Source: CAZMGD01 sp964565705 (GTDB taxonomy: Bacteria; Actinomycetota; Acidimicrobiia; Acidimicrobiales; Ilumatobacteraceae). Taken from it: a DNA stretch of 30,251 nt. Both the position numbers and the translations under genes were made by a program. The DNA is taken from NCBI GenBank assembly GCA_964565705.1, contig CAZMGD010000047.1, positions 1-30,251 on the forward strand. The letters are read 5' to 3'. Below are positions 23,082 to 30,251 of this stretch, piece by piece. The stretch's first letter is position 1. Every line of letters begins with the position of its first letter. Under the pieces are notes generated by a model, which ran no database searches, was not told where the DNA came from, and saw only the letters and a program-made list of their open reading frames with translations.

Positions 23082-23089
23082 CGTTTACG
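23076..23089. promoter_or_regulatory. LacI-family operator of the ABC/GH3 operon
   Basis: TGAAATCGTTTACG matches nine of ten fixed positions of TGNAANCGNTTNCA, with the central CG and TT/AA arms intact. It is located 45-58 bases before the binding-protein ATG, in the 89-base gap after the LacI-type gene, and overlaps the predicted -10. Confidence 0.65.
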
Positions 23090-23133
23090 GATCTCCACCA
23101 ACCCGGTCACTCACCACAACAAGGGGGACTGTG

Positions 23134-24495
23134 ATGACCAATCAGACACCCAACAGCCGAGCTCGGTTCCGGTGGCGCCGCGGCGCTGCCGTCGTGGCCG
23201 CACTCGGACTCGTCCTGACCGCTTGCGGAGGGGACGACGACTCGAACGACGCCGACGCATCGGCCACCACCGCTGCGTCGGACGGGGGAACCGGAGCACC
23301 GTCGGGTGACCCGGTCACGATCGACTGGTGGCACATCCAGAACAGCGACCCCGGCCTCGCCAACTGGCAGGCCATGGCCGACGCGTTCACCGCCGAGCAC
23401 CCGAACGTCAAGATCAACATCACGGTCTACGAGAACGACGCGTTCAAGGACGCTCTCGAGCCCCAGCTGCAGTCGGGTGACGTGCCCGACCTGTTCCAGT
23501 CGTGGGGGACTGGCGACCTGCGCGAGCTCGCCGAGCAGGGTCTGGTGCAGGACGTCACCGATGCGGTCGCGCCCTGGATCGGCGATCTCGGCGACGGCCC
23601 GGTCTCGCTGTACCAGGTGGACGGCAAGCAGTACGGCGTGCCGTTCAACGCCGGCGTCGTCGGCTTCTGGTACAACAAGGGCCTCTTCGCCGAGGCCGGC
23701 ATCGACGCGCCGCCTGCGACGTGGTCCGAGTTCCTCACCGACGTGCAGAAGCTGCAGGACGCCGGCATCACACCGATCGCGGTCGGCGCCGGGGCGAAGT
23801 GGCCGGCCCACTTCTACTACGCCTACCTGATGCTGCGCATCGGCGGCGCGGAAGCGCTCGAGCAGATCGCCGACACGAAGGACTTCAATGTCCCAGCCGT
23901 GATCGAGGCCGGCGAGAAGATCCAGGAGCTGGTCGCGCTCGACCCGTTCCAGCCCGGATTCCTCGGCGCCGACTGGGACACCCCAGACGGTGAGGCCGGC
24001 ATCATGGCCACCGGAGGGGCGGCCATGGATCTGATGGGCCAATGGGCGCCCGGCGCGTTCCGGTCGCAGGCCGGGGTCGACACCGTGCAGGATCTCGACT
24101 GGGAGATCGGCTGGTTCCCGTTCCCGGCCGTCGAGGACGGCGCCGGGGCGGCGACCGAGTTCATCGGCGGCGGAGACGGCTTCGCCGTGGGCAAGGACGC
24201 GCCGCCCGAAGCCGTGGAGTTCCTCCAGTTCCTCACCAACGAGACCAACCAGCGCACGTGGGCCGAGGCCGGCAGCGGCATCCCGGTCAACCCCACCGCC
24301 AAGGACGGCCTGGGGCCGGAGCTGGTGCCCGTCGCCGAGGCGCTCGGGTCGTCCACCTTCCTGCAGCTCTACCTCGACCAGTTCTTCACGTCCGAGATCG
24401 GCACCGCGATCAACGACCAGACAGCACTGCTGTTCGCTGGCAGCACCACACCCGAGGACGCCGCCGCAGCGATCACCGCGGTGGCCGGCGGCTGA
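23134..24495 (+). CDS. Sugar ABC transporter solute-binding lipoprotein
   Basis: 453-residue extracellular binding protein of the family 1 (MalE/UgpB) type. A basic N-terminus and hydrophobic core lead to a lipobox LVLTAC with Cys31 as the predicted lipid-anchored residue, followed by a Gly/Asp/Ser-rich linker. The mature part has TIDWWHIQNSDPG, MADAFTAEHPNVKINI, the GDVPDLFQSWGTGDLRELAEQGLV segment and PFNAGVVGFWYNKGLFAEAGI, all typical of CUT1 binding proteins. ATG 23134 has AAGGGGG six bases upstream. It is the first structural gene of the operon under a LacI-type operator. A 16-bp stem-loop follows the stop and separates it from the permease genes. The exact sugar is not visible; the GH3 and epimerase genes downstream suggest a beta-linked oligosaccharide. 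Confidence 0.93.
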   Translation: MTNQTPNSRARFRWRRGAAVVAALGLVLTACGGDDDSNDADASATTAASDGGTGAPSGDPVTIDWWHIQNSDPGLANWQAMADAFTAEHPNVKINITVYENDAFKDALEPQLQSGDVPDLFQSWGTGDLRELAEQGLVQDVTDAVAPWIGDLGDGPVSLYQVDGKQYGVPFNAGVVGFWYNKGLFAEAGIDAPPATWSEFLTDVQKLQDAGITPIAVGAGAKWPAHFYYAYLMLRIGGAEALEQIADTKDFNVPAVIEAGEKIQELVALDPFQPGFLGADWDTPDGEAGIMATGGAAMDLMGQWAPGAFRSQAGVDTVQDLDWEIGWFPFPAVEDGAGAATEFIGGGDGFAVGKDAPPEAVEFLQFLTNETNQRTWAEAGSGIPVNPTAKDGLGPELVPVAEALGSSTFLQLYLDQFFTSEIGTAINDQTALLFAGSTTPEDAAAAITAVAGG

Positions 24496-24522
24496 TCGTC
24501 CAGTCCTGATGTAGCAGGATTC

Positions 24523-24563
24523 GGTCCGGTCGGCGAGGCCTCTCGCACCTCGCCGACCGGACC
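24523..24563 (+). terminator. Intra-operon stem-loop between binding-protein and permease genes
   Basis: GGTCCGGTCGGCGAGG, nine-base loop, and its perfect 16-base complement. No U-run follows, so a classical rho-independent terminator is not indicated. Located between the binding-protein stop and the first permease start, it most likely stabilises the upstream mRNA end or attenuates read-through, giving more binding protein than permease, as known for other CUT1 operons. Confidence 0.7.
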
Positions 24564-24593
24564 ACCGTCACCGCGCACCCTGCTCGTACTCCG

Positions 24594-25532
24594 ATGGCTG
24601 ACACCGACCTCGCCTTCCGCGCGCGCCGTGCGCGCCCCACCCGCACAGCACGGCGCAGCATCCGTTGGCCGACCGTGCTGGTGTTCATCGCGCCCGCGCT
24701 CGCCCTCTACGGGTTGTTCGTGCTGTACCCGATCGTGCAGAGCGCGCGCTACAGCCTCTACGACTGGAACGGCTTGGAGCCGCTCGACGACTTCGTCGGC
24801 CTCGGCAACTTCCGACGAGCGTTCGCCGACGCGAACTTCCGCGACGCGATCCGGCACAACATCATCCTCATCGTCTTGTCGCTGGCGATCCAGATCCCGG
24901 CCGCGTTGGCGCTCGCCGCGCTGCTCAACTCGCGGATCAAGGGCAGAGCCGCGATGCGCACGCTGTTCTTCGCGCCATACGTGCTCTCGGAGGTCGTCAC
25001 CGGCATCGTGTGGCGCCAGATCCTGCGACCCACAGGCCTCGTGAATCATGCGCTCGCCACGGTCGGGCTCGACAGCTGGCAACGGATCTGGATCGACGAC
25101 CCGAAGTACGTCCTCTGGAGCTTGTTCTTCGTGATCTCGTGGAAGTACTTCGGCTTCCACATGATCCTGCTGCTCGCCGGGCTGCAGCAGATCCCACCGG
25201 TGCTTCACGAGGCCGCCCAGATCGATGGTGCCACGCCGTGGCAGACGTTCCGGTACGTGACCCTCCCGCTGCTCGCTCCGACCATCCGGGTATCGGTGTT
25301 CTTGTCGATCATCGGCGCGCTGCAGCTGTTCGATCTCGTCTACGTCACCACCCGCGGCGGCCCGATCGGCGCCTCGTCCACGATGGCCACGTTCCTCTAC
25401 GACCGCTTCAGCGACCGGCTCCTCGGTTACGCCAGTGCCGTGTCGATCGTGATCTTCGGGATGTCGCTGCTCGTCGCGATCCCCTACCAGCGGATCACGA
25501 TGCGCCGTGAGATGGAAGGGTCGATGACGTGA
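24594..25532 (+). CDS. Sugar ABC transporter permease (UgpA/MalF type)
   Basis: 312-residue inner-membrane permease of the CUT1 family with about six helices. The first lies at about residues 27-49 (VLVFIAPALALYGLFVLYPIV). Cytoplasmic coupling EAA loop: EAAQIDGATPWQTFRYVTLPLLAP, complete with the invariant Gly. FVGLGNFRRAF and FFAPYVLSEVVTGIVW are typical of the UgpA/LacF branch. ATG 24594 begins right after the stem-loop region without a strong SD. Its stop overlaps the next permease start (GTGA). No ABC ATPase gene is present in the operon, so the pair probably uses a shared ATPase encoded elsewhere, as MsiK does in streptomycetes (inference). Confidence 0.93.
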   Translation: MADTDLAFRARRARPTRTARRSIRWPTVLVFIAPALALYGLFVLYPIVQSARYSLYDWNGLEPLDDFVGLGNFRRAFADANFRDAIRHNIILIVLSLAIQIPAALALAALLNSRIKGRAAMRTLFFAPYVLSEVVTGIVWRQILRPTGLVNHALATVGLDSWQRIWIDDPKYVLWSLFFVISWKYFGFHMILLLAGLQQIPPVLHEAAQIDGATPWQTFRYVTLPLLAPTIRVSVFLSIIGALQLFDLVYVTTRGGPIGASSTMATFLYDRFSDRLLGYASAVSIVIFGMSLLVAIPYQRITMRREMEGSMT

Positions 25533-26350
25533 GGCTGATGCGCCGGGCCGCGCTCTACGCGATCGCTCTGACCGTGCTCGGGGTGGTCGTCGTCCCCATC
25601 CTGTTCGCGGTGTTCGGCGGGTTCCGAACGAATCGCCAGCTGATCGAGGACCCCGCCGGTCTGCCCAACCCGTGGGTGTGGCGCAACTACGCCGACACGC
25701 TGCAGAACGGACGCTTCTGGCGCCAGGTGTTCAACAGCACGCTGATCGCCCTGCTGACCGTCTCGTTCCTGCTGCCCGCCGCGTCGATGGCGTCGTTCGT
25801 GCTCGCCCGCTACCGGTTCCCCGGCCGCGAGCCGCTCTTCGGCCTGTTCACACTCGGCCTGCTCTTCCCCGTCGCGGTCGCGGTGATCCCGCTGTTCGTG
25901 GTGATCCGCCAACTCGACCTGCTCGGCAACCCGCTCGGGGTATCGCTCCCACAGGCCGCGTTCCAGCTCCCGTTGGCGATCGTGATCCTGCGGCCGTTCA
26001 TGCGCGCGATCCCTCCGGAGCTCCAAGAGGCGGCCGAGATCGACGGGTGCGGGCCGTGGCGCTTCTACTGGTCGATCGCGCTGCCGCTGTCGCGGCCGGT
26101 GCTGTCGACGGTCGCCGTGATCACGCTGGTGTCGAGTTGGAACGCGTTCCTGCTGCCGCTGCTCGTGCTCACCGACAAGGACTGGCACACCTTGCCGATC
26201 GGCGTCAACAACATCTCCACCCAGTACACGACCGATTACGCGCTCGTGCTTGCCTACACCGTGTTGTCGATGGTGCCGGCGCTGATCTTCTACGCACTCG
26301 CCGAACGCCAGATCGTCGGCGGACTGACCGCCGGCGCGGTCAAGGAATGA
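25529..26350 (+). CDS. Sugar ABC transporter permease (UgpE/MalG type)
   Basis: 273-residue second CUT1 permease. The first helix is at about residues 10-29 and five more follow. SFVLARYRFPGRE is the usual start of the conserved core, and the EAA loop is EAAEIDGCGPWRFYWSIALPLSRPVLST. It ends in QRQIVGGLTAGAVKE-like sequence (ERQIVGGLTAGAVKE), the typical MalG C-terminus thought to contact the ATPase. The GTG at 25529 overlaps the upstream stop by four bases (GTGA); an ATG at 25538 is the alternative. Its stop overlaps the GH3 gene ATG (ATGA), so all three are translationally coupled. Confidence 0.93.
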   Translation: MRLMRRAALYAIALTVLGVVVVPILFAVFGGFRTNRQLIEDPAGLPNPWVWRNYADTLQNGRFWRQVFNSTLIALLTVSFLLPAASMASFVLARYRFPGREPLFGLFTLGLLFPVAVAVIPLFVVIRQLDLLGNPLGVSLPQAAFQLPLAIVILRPFMRAIPPELQEAAEIDGCGPWRFYWSIALPLSRPVLSTVAVITLVSSWNAFLLPLLVLTDKDWHTLPIGVNNISTQYTTDYALVLAYTVLSMVPALIFYALAERQIVGGLTAGAVKE

Positions 26351-28728
26351 ACCCGCTCGCTCCCTACCGGGACTCGGCCGTCGGCATCGACGACCGCGTC
26401 ACCGACCTGCTCGGACGGATGACGGTCGACGAGAAGCTCGGTCAACTCGGCAGCGCGTGGGTGTTCCAGCTCGCCGGGCCCGCGGGGCTCGACGAAACGC
26501 GGGCGGCACGACTCCTGGCGAACGGGATCGGGCACATCACCCGCATCAGCGGGGCCAGCTCGCTCGGCGCGGCGGCAGCGGCCGAGCTGGCGAACGCGAT
26601 CCAGCGGCACCTGCGCGACCACACCCGGCTCGGCATCCCGGCGCTCGTCCACGAGGAGATCTGCTCCGGGCTGATGGCCCGCGAGGCCACCGTGTTCGCC
26701 CAGGCGCTCGGCGTGGCGGCGACGTTCCGACCCGAACACAACCGGGCGATCGCTGACGCGATCCGGTTGCAGATGCGCTCGATCGGTGCGCACCAGGGTC
26801 TGTCGCCGGTGCTCGACATCTGCCGCGATCCGCGTTGGGGGAGGCTCGAGGAGACCTACGGCGAAGACCCGTTGCTGGTCAGCCGGATGGGCGTCGAGTT
26901 CGTGCTCGGGCTGCAGGGCGACTCGCTGGCGGACGGCGTGATCGCGACCCTCAAGCACTTCGTCGGGTACGGGGCGTCGGAGGGAGGGCTCAACTGGGCG
27001 CCCGCCCACCTGCCCGAGCGCGAGCTGCGTGACGTGTACATGCGCCCGTTCGAGGCTGCGGTGCGCGAGGCGGGGGCGGCGTCGGTGATGAACGGCTACC
27101 ACGAGCTCGACGGCGTGCCGTGCGGCGCCAACCGGTGGTTGCTCACCGACGTGCTGCGCACCGAATGGGGTTTCGCCGGCGTGGTCGTGGCCGACTACTT
27201 CGCGGTCAACCAGCTCGACGCGTACCACCACGTGGTCACGTCGTCGGAGGGCGCCGCGGCGGCGGCGCTGTGCGCTGGGCTCGATGTCGAGCTGCCGATG
27301 ACCGACTGCTACGCGGAACCGCTGCGCCGGGCGCTCGACCGCGGGCTCCTGTCGGTCGCCGAGCTCGACACTGCGGTCGGCAGGGCGCTGCGCGCCAAGT
27401 TCGAGCTCGGCCTCTTCGAGGAGCCGTTCGTCGACACCGGTGCGGTGCGCGTGCACACGCGGACCGCGGCACAGCTCGACCTTGCCCGCCAAGTCGCGGC
27501 GGACAGCCTCGTGCTCGTGAAGAACGGCGGGATCCTGCCGCTCGGCTCGAATGGCGACGCGCCCCGTCGGTTGGCGGTGCTCGGACCGAGCGCGGCGAGC
27601 GCCCGCAACGTGCTCGGCGACTACAGCTACCTCGCTCACGTCGAGTCGCTGCTCGACCTGCTGAAGAGCGGCAACAACGTGTTCGCGATGCCGCTCGACC
27701 ACGGTGCCGACATCGACGACGACCTCGACCTGGCCCACGTCGGCAACGTGCTCGACGAGCTGAGGGTGCGGCTGCCGGGCACCGAGGTCGTACACGCCGG
27801 CGGCTGCGACGTGAACAGCATCGACCGGTCTGGGTTCGGCGCGGCGGTCGCTGCTGCGGCCGGCGCGGACGTGGCCGTGGTTGTGGTGGGCGACAAGGCT
27901 GGCCTCACGGAGGATGCGACCTCAGGCGAGAGTCGCGACGTCGCCCACCTCACGCTGCCGGGCGTGCAGGAGGAGCTGGTGCTGTCCGTCGCCGCCACCG
28001 GCACGCCCGTGGTGCTCGTGATCGTGGGTGGCCGGCCGATGGGTTCGCCGGTGGTGCATGCCGCGTGTGCCGCGGTGCTGATGGCCTGGCTGCCCGGCGA
28101 GCAGGGCGCGGCCGCGATCGCCGACGCGCTCGTGGGCGCCATCAGCCCGGGGGGCAAGCTGCCGGTCACGTGGCCGCGCAGCTCGGGTCAGATCCCCGTG
28201 TTCTACGGCCACAAGGTGTCGGGTGGACGCTCGCACTGGAAGGGCGCCTACGTCGACGAGTCGAACACTCCGCTGTACCCGTTCGGTCACGGCCTGTCGT
28301 ACTCGTCGTTCGACGTGTCGGCAGCGTCGGTGGAGCCCGCCGAACTGGCCGCCGCGGCGCTCGATGCGGTCGTGACCGTGACGGTGACGCTCACCAACAC
28401 CGGACCGGTGCGCGCCGACGAGGTCGTGCAGCTCTACACATCCGATCCGGTCGCCTCGGTCACGCGCCCGGTGCGCGAGCTCCAGGCGTTCCAGCGCGTC
28501 TCGCTCGCCGCCGGAGCGTCGGCCCGGATCACGCTCGGCGTGCCGGTCGCCGCACTCGGGTTCACCGGGCGCGACCTGCACTACGGGGTCGAACCGGGTG
28601 TGATCGAGCTCCATGTCGGTACGTCGGTGAACGACACCAGCGTGGCCGGCTCGGTGCGGCTCATGGGCGACACCTTCGTCCGGGCCGTGCGGACCACGGC
28701 CTTCACCGCGACGGTGCGAACGATCTGA
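26347..28728 (+). CDS. GH3 family beta-glycosidase (beta-glucosidase/xylosidase type)
   Basis: 793-residue glycoside hydrolase family 3 enzyme. TIM-barrel domain (about residues 20-360): PALVHEEICSG, PVLDICRDPRWGRLEETYGEDP (153-174), TLKHFVGYG (201-209), and nucleophile Asp283 in VVVADYFAVNQL. The alpha/beta sandwich domain follows, with the likely acid/base Glu528 in TSGESRD and the GGRPMGSP segment. The C-terminal fibronectin-III-like domain starts near residue 650, after LYPFGHGLSYSSF. No signal peptide is present, so it acts in the cytoplasm on sugars imported by the ABC transporter encoded just upstream. The HEE-SG motif near residue 102 and SxxExxD arrangement fit beta-glucosidase or bifunctional glucosidase/xylosidase enzymes. 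Substrate is inferred, not shown. Confidence 0.93.
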   Translation: MNPLAPYRDSAVGIDDRVTDLLGRMTVDEKLGQLGSAWVFQLAGPAGLDETRAARLLANGIGHITRISGASSLGAAAAAELANAIQRHLRDHTRLGIPALVHEEICSGLMAREATVFAQALGVAATFRPEHNRAIADAIRLQMRSIGAHQGLSPVLDICRDPRWGRLEETYGEDPLLVSRMGVEFVLGLQGDSLADGVIATLKHFVGYGASEGGLNWAPAHLPERELRDVYMRPFEAAVREAGAASVMNGYHELDGVPCGANRWLLTDVLRTEWGFAGVVVADYFAVNQLDAYHHVVTSSEGAAAAALCAGLDVELPMTDCYAEPLRRALDRGLLSVAELDTAVGRALRAKFELGLFEEPFVDTGAVRVHTRTAAQLDLARQVAADSLVLVKNGGILPLGSNGDAPRRLAVLGPSAASARNVLGDYSYLAHVESLLDLLKSGNNVFAMPLDHGADIDDDLDLAHVGNVLDELRVRLPGTEVVHAGGCDVNSIDRSGFGAAVAAAAGADVAVVVVGDKAGLTEDATSGESRDVAHLTLPGVQEELVLSVAATGTPVVLVIVGGRPMGSPVVHAACAAVLMAWLPGEQGAAAIADALVGAISPGGKLPVTWPRSSGQIPVFYGHKVSGGRSHWKGAYVDESNTPLYPFGHGLSYSSFDVSAASVEPAELAAAALDAVVTVTVTLTNTGPVRADEVVQLYTSDPVASVTRPVRELQAFQRVSLAAGASARITLGVPVAALGFTGRDLHYGVEPGVIELHVGTSVNDTSVAGSVRLMGDTFVRAVRTTAFTATVRTI

Positions 28729-28734
28729 TCACCC

Positions 28735-29592
28735 GTGGTGTCTGACGGCGGGACGCTCGTACTGCGAAGCAGTGACGCGTGCGCGGAGATCCACCCAGGT
28801 GTGGGCGGCCGCCTCGGTCAACTGGCCATCGACGGCGTCGCGGTGCTGCGAGGTCCCGACGAGGCGGGTGCCGGGTGGGCACAGTGGGGGTCCTACCCGA
28901 TGGTGCCGTGGTGCAACCGCATCCCCGACGGACGCTTCGAGTTCGGTGGTGAGAGCTTCGAGGTCCCCGTCAACTGGGACGACGGCAGCGCGATCCACGG
29001 GCTCGCCGCGTCCGCTCCATGGCAGGTCGTCACCGCCGGTGACCGGCGTGTCAGGCTGCGAGTCGAGCTCCACGAGAGCCGCTACCGGCTGGACGCTCGG
29101 CAGTCGTACGAGCTGCGATCGCATGAGTTGGTCCACCGGCTCGGTGTGACGAATCGGGCGCCGTGGCCGGTGCCGATCGGCCTCGGCATCCACCCCTGGT
29201 TCCGCGAAGCACCGATCCGCGTCCCGGCGAGCGCCTACTGGCCGGGTTCGGGACCGATGCCCGACGGCGCCGCGGTGGCGATCGACGGTGAGCACGATCT
29301 CCGCGTCCGACGCCGCGCGCCGATCATGGATCGTTGCTACACCGGTCTGACCGAGCCCCGTGCCGAGATCGGTCGGATCGAGCTGGGATGGTCCGGGCCG
29401 GTGACGCAGGTGGTCGTGTACAGCGGCGTGCCGGGATGGGTGTGCGTGGAGCCGATGACCATGGTCCCGAACGGATTCGCGCTCGCCACCCGCGGCGTCG
29501 TCGGCACCGGCGTGATCGTGCTCGCGCCGGGCGCATCGGTCGCAGTGAGTCACCGCTTCGGCTGGAGGCCCACCGCAACCGAGGATTCATGA
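28735..29592 (+). CDS. Aldose 1-epimerase family protein
   Basis: 285-residue galactose-mutarotase-like protein. It shows YPMVPWCNRIPDGRFEFGG (residues 54-72), His88 in SAIHGLAAS, His153 in PIGLGIHPWF and Glu239 in CVEPMTMVPNG. These correspond to the substrate-binding and the catalytic His and Glu of aldose 1-epimerases, so an active enzyme is likely. It interconverts alpha and beta anomers of free sugars such as glucose or xylose. The GTG at 28735 starts six bases after the GH3 stop (a second GTG at 28738 is possible). As the last gene of the operon it would process the beta-anomer released by the retaining GH3 enzyme. It converges on the tachylectin-like gene, with 31 bases between the stops. 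Confidence 0.88.
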   Translation: MVSDGGTLVLRSSDACAEIHPGVGGRLGQLAIDGVAVLRGPDEAGAGWAQWGSYPMVPWCNRIPDGRFEFGGESFEVPVNWDDGSAIHGLAASAPWQVVTAGDRRVRLRVELHESRYRLDARQSYELRSHELVHRLGVTNRAPWPVPIGLGIHPWFREAPIRVPASAYWPGSGPMPDGAAVAIDGEHDLRVRRRAPIMDRCYTGLTEPRAEIGRIELGWSGPVTQVVVYSGVPGWVCVEPMTMVPNGFALATRGVVGTGVIVLAPGASVAVSHRFGWRPTATEDS

Positions 29593-29623
29593 CGTTCGAC
29601 CCTCCAACGACAACCCGGGCGGG

Positions 29624-30251
29624 TCAGCCGACCGGTCCGCGGCAAGCGATGCGGACGAACTCGTCGTACTCCTCGGCGAGCTCCGTGGCCACCTCCGCCA
29701 GTTGGACGAAACCGTTCTGGGCGGCGCTGCGCGCTTCGTCGTGCAAGATGGAGGCCGACGCCTTGTACTGCGCGCACAGGACGGCCAACGGCTCCGGCGC
29801 CGGCAGCGGCTCGGGCTGGTGATCGGGGCGGCGCTCGCCCTCCGGCAACGCCTCCCATCGCCGGTTGGCAGCCTCGATGGCGGATTGCAGACGTTCCAGA
29901 GCACCTTGCGGAGGGGTGGTCGTCTCGATCCTGCTCGCCGAGAAGCCGCGGCCGATCTGGTTGCCTTGATTCGCCCCGTCGAACCCCATCGACCCCGTCG
30001 GGTCCTGCTCACCGTCGCCGCCGTAGCGGAGCCAGCGCAAGTCGCCGTTCGCATCGACGAAGAAGAAGACCCGGGCAGGTGCTGCCTGCCCCTCGAGGCC
30101 GGCGCGGTCGGTCATCCCGCCGAACAGGTGACGCACGGTCTGGAAGCCGCGGCCGATCTGGTTGCCCGAGTTGTTCCCCGCGAACCCGTGCGTGCCGGAC
30201 GGATCCTGCTCACCACTGCCCGTGTAGCGGAACCAGAGCAGGTCGCCGTTC
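29624..30251 (-). CDS. Tachylectin-like propeller protein, 5' part outside window
   Basis: The C-terminal 208 residues of a gene entering from the right edge. Two propeller-type repeats are visible: NGDLLWFRYTGSGEQDPSG, then GFAGNNSGNQIGRGFQ, and again NGDLRWLRYGGDGEQDPTG with GFDGANQGNQIGRGF. NGDLxWxRY plus GNxIGxGF is the pattern of tachylectin-2-like carbohydrate-binding beta-propellers. The repeat period is 67 residues because an Ala/Gly-rich insert precedes FFFVDANGD. After the last repeat comes a 90-residue helical, Glu/Ala-rich tail (from about residue ERLQSAIEAANRRW to the end), which is not part of known tachylectin folds. Secretion cannot be judged because the N-terminus is missing. 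Confidence 0.75.
   Translation of the reverse strand, partial: NGDLLWFRYTGSGEQDPSGTHGFAGNNSGNQIGRGFQTVRHLFGGMTDRAGLEGQAAPARVFFFVDANGDLRWLRYGGDGEQDPTGSMGFDGANQGNQIGRGFSASRIETTTPPQGALERLQSAIEAANRRWEALPEGERRPDHQPEPLPAPEPLAVLCAQYKASASILHDEARSAAQNGFVQLAEVATELAEEYDEFVRIACRGPVG
29942..30166. repeat. Direct repeat within the tachylectin-like gene
   Basis: A 24-bp perfect direct repeat occurs at 29942-29965 and 30143-30166, 201 bp (67 codons) apart, encoding the GNQIGRGF part of successive propeller blades. The near-identity at DNA level points to recent blade duplication or gene conversion rather than old divergence. Confidence 0.7.

Noticed and set aside
25672..26346. In-frame upstream extension of the GH3 protein
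   Set aside because: It overlaps the second permease gene throughout and is Arg/Ala-rich nonsense; GH3 begins at the ATGA overlap at 26347.
1..30251. Mobile elements, CRISPR arrays, tRNA or rRNA genes
   Set aside because: No transposase or integrase motifs, no regularly spaced repeats, and no cloverleaf or rRNA-like segments were noticed in either strand.

Overview
This is a high-GC window (roughly two-thirds G+C, codons ending mostly in C or G) with short actinobacterial-type operons, GTG starts and many TetR, LacI and LuxR-type fragments. The gene set (DUF1254 proteins, a zinc-ribbon adenylate cyclase with an ATPase/TPR tail, group III truncated globin, tachylectin-like propeller) suggests an Actinomycetota chromosome, plausibly Acidimicrobiia. 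That placement is inference from composition and gene content. I see no tRNA, rRNA, insertion sequence, phage gene or CRISPR array.

Layout. 1-2288: 5' part of a SWIM/SNF2 helicase on the minus strand, running off the left edge. 2617-6261: a TetR regulator and two divergent DUF1254/DUF1214 proteins whose shared upstream region holds two sequence dyads. 6262-7010: a stretch of decayed genes. 7011-9363: a metallo-beta-lactamase-fold protein, a broken SnoaL-like gene and a divergent TetR regulator with a dyad over the likely promoter. 9433-11991: a membrane-anchored S33-type alpha/beta hydrolase, LuxR-type remnants and a small membrane protein. 11999-15538: a 1179-residue class III nucleotide cyclase/ATPase/TPR protein.

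15650-21811 is the most interesting part. It reads as one stress module: OsmC peroxiredoxin, hemerythrin-domain protein, a stand-alone NuoF-like NADH-binding flavoprotein, a polytopic membrane protein, a DUF488 protein, a SufR-like (COG2345-type) regulator with three conserved Cys, a group III truncated haemoglobin and a small CxxC protein. A palindrome built on TTCTAG-N6-CTAGAA stands perfectly between the two divergent operons, again in front of osmC, and in degenerate form in front of the CxxC/globin operon. I infer a regulon controlled by the Fe-S-type regulator, probably answering nitric oxide or redox stress, with NADH electrons passing from the flavoprotein to a membrane or di-iron partner.

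21933-29592 is a carbohydrate operon: LacI regulator, lipoprotein solute-binding protein, two ABC permeases, a GH3 beta-glycosidase and an aldose-1-epimerase-like protein. There is no ATPase gene, so the transporter presumably borrows a shared MsiK-type ATPase. Two LacI-type 14-bp operators and a 16-bp perfect stem-loop between binding protein and permeases explain the likely control. The window ends in the 3' part of a tachylectin-like propeller gene on the minus strand.
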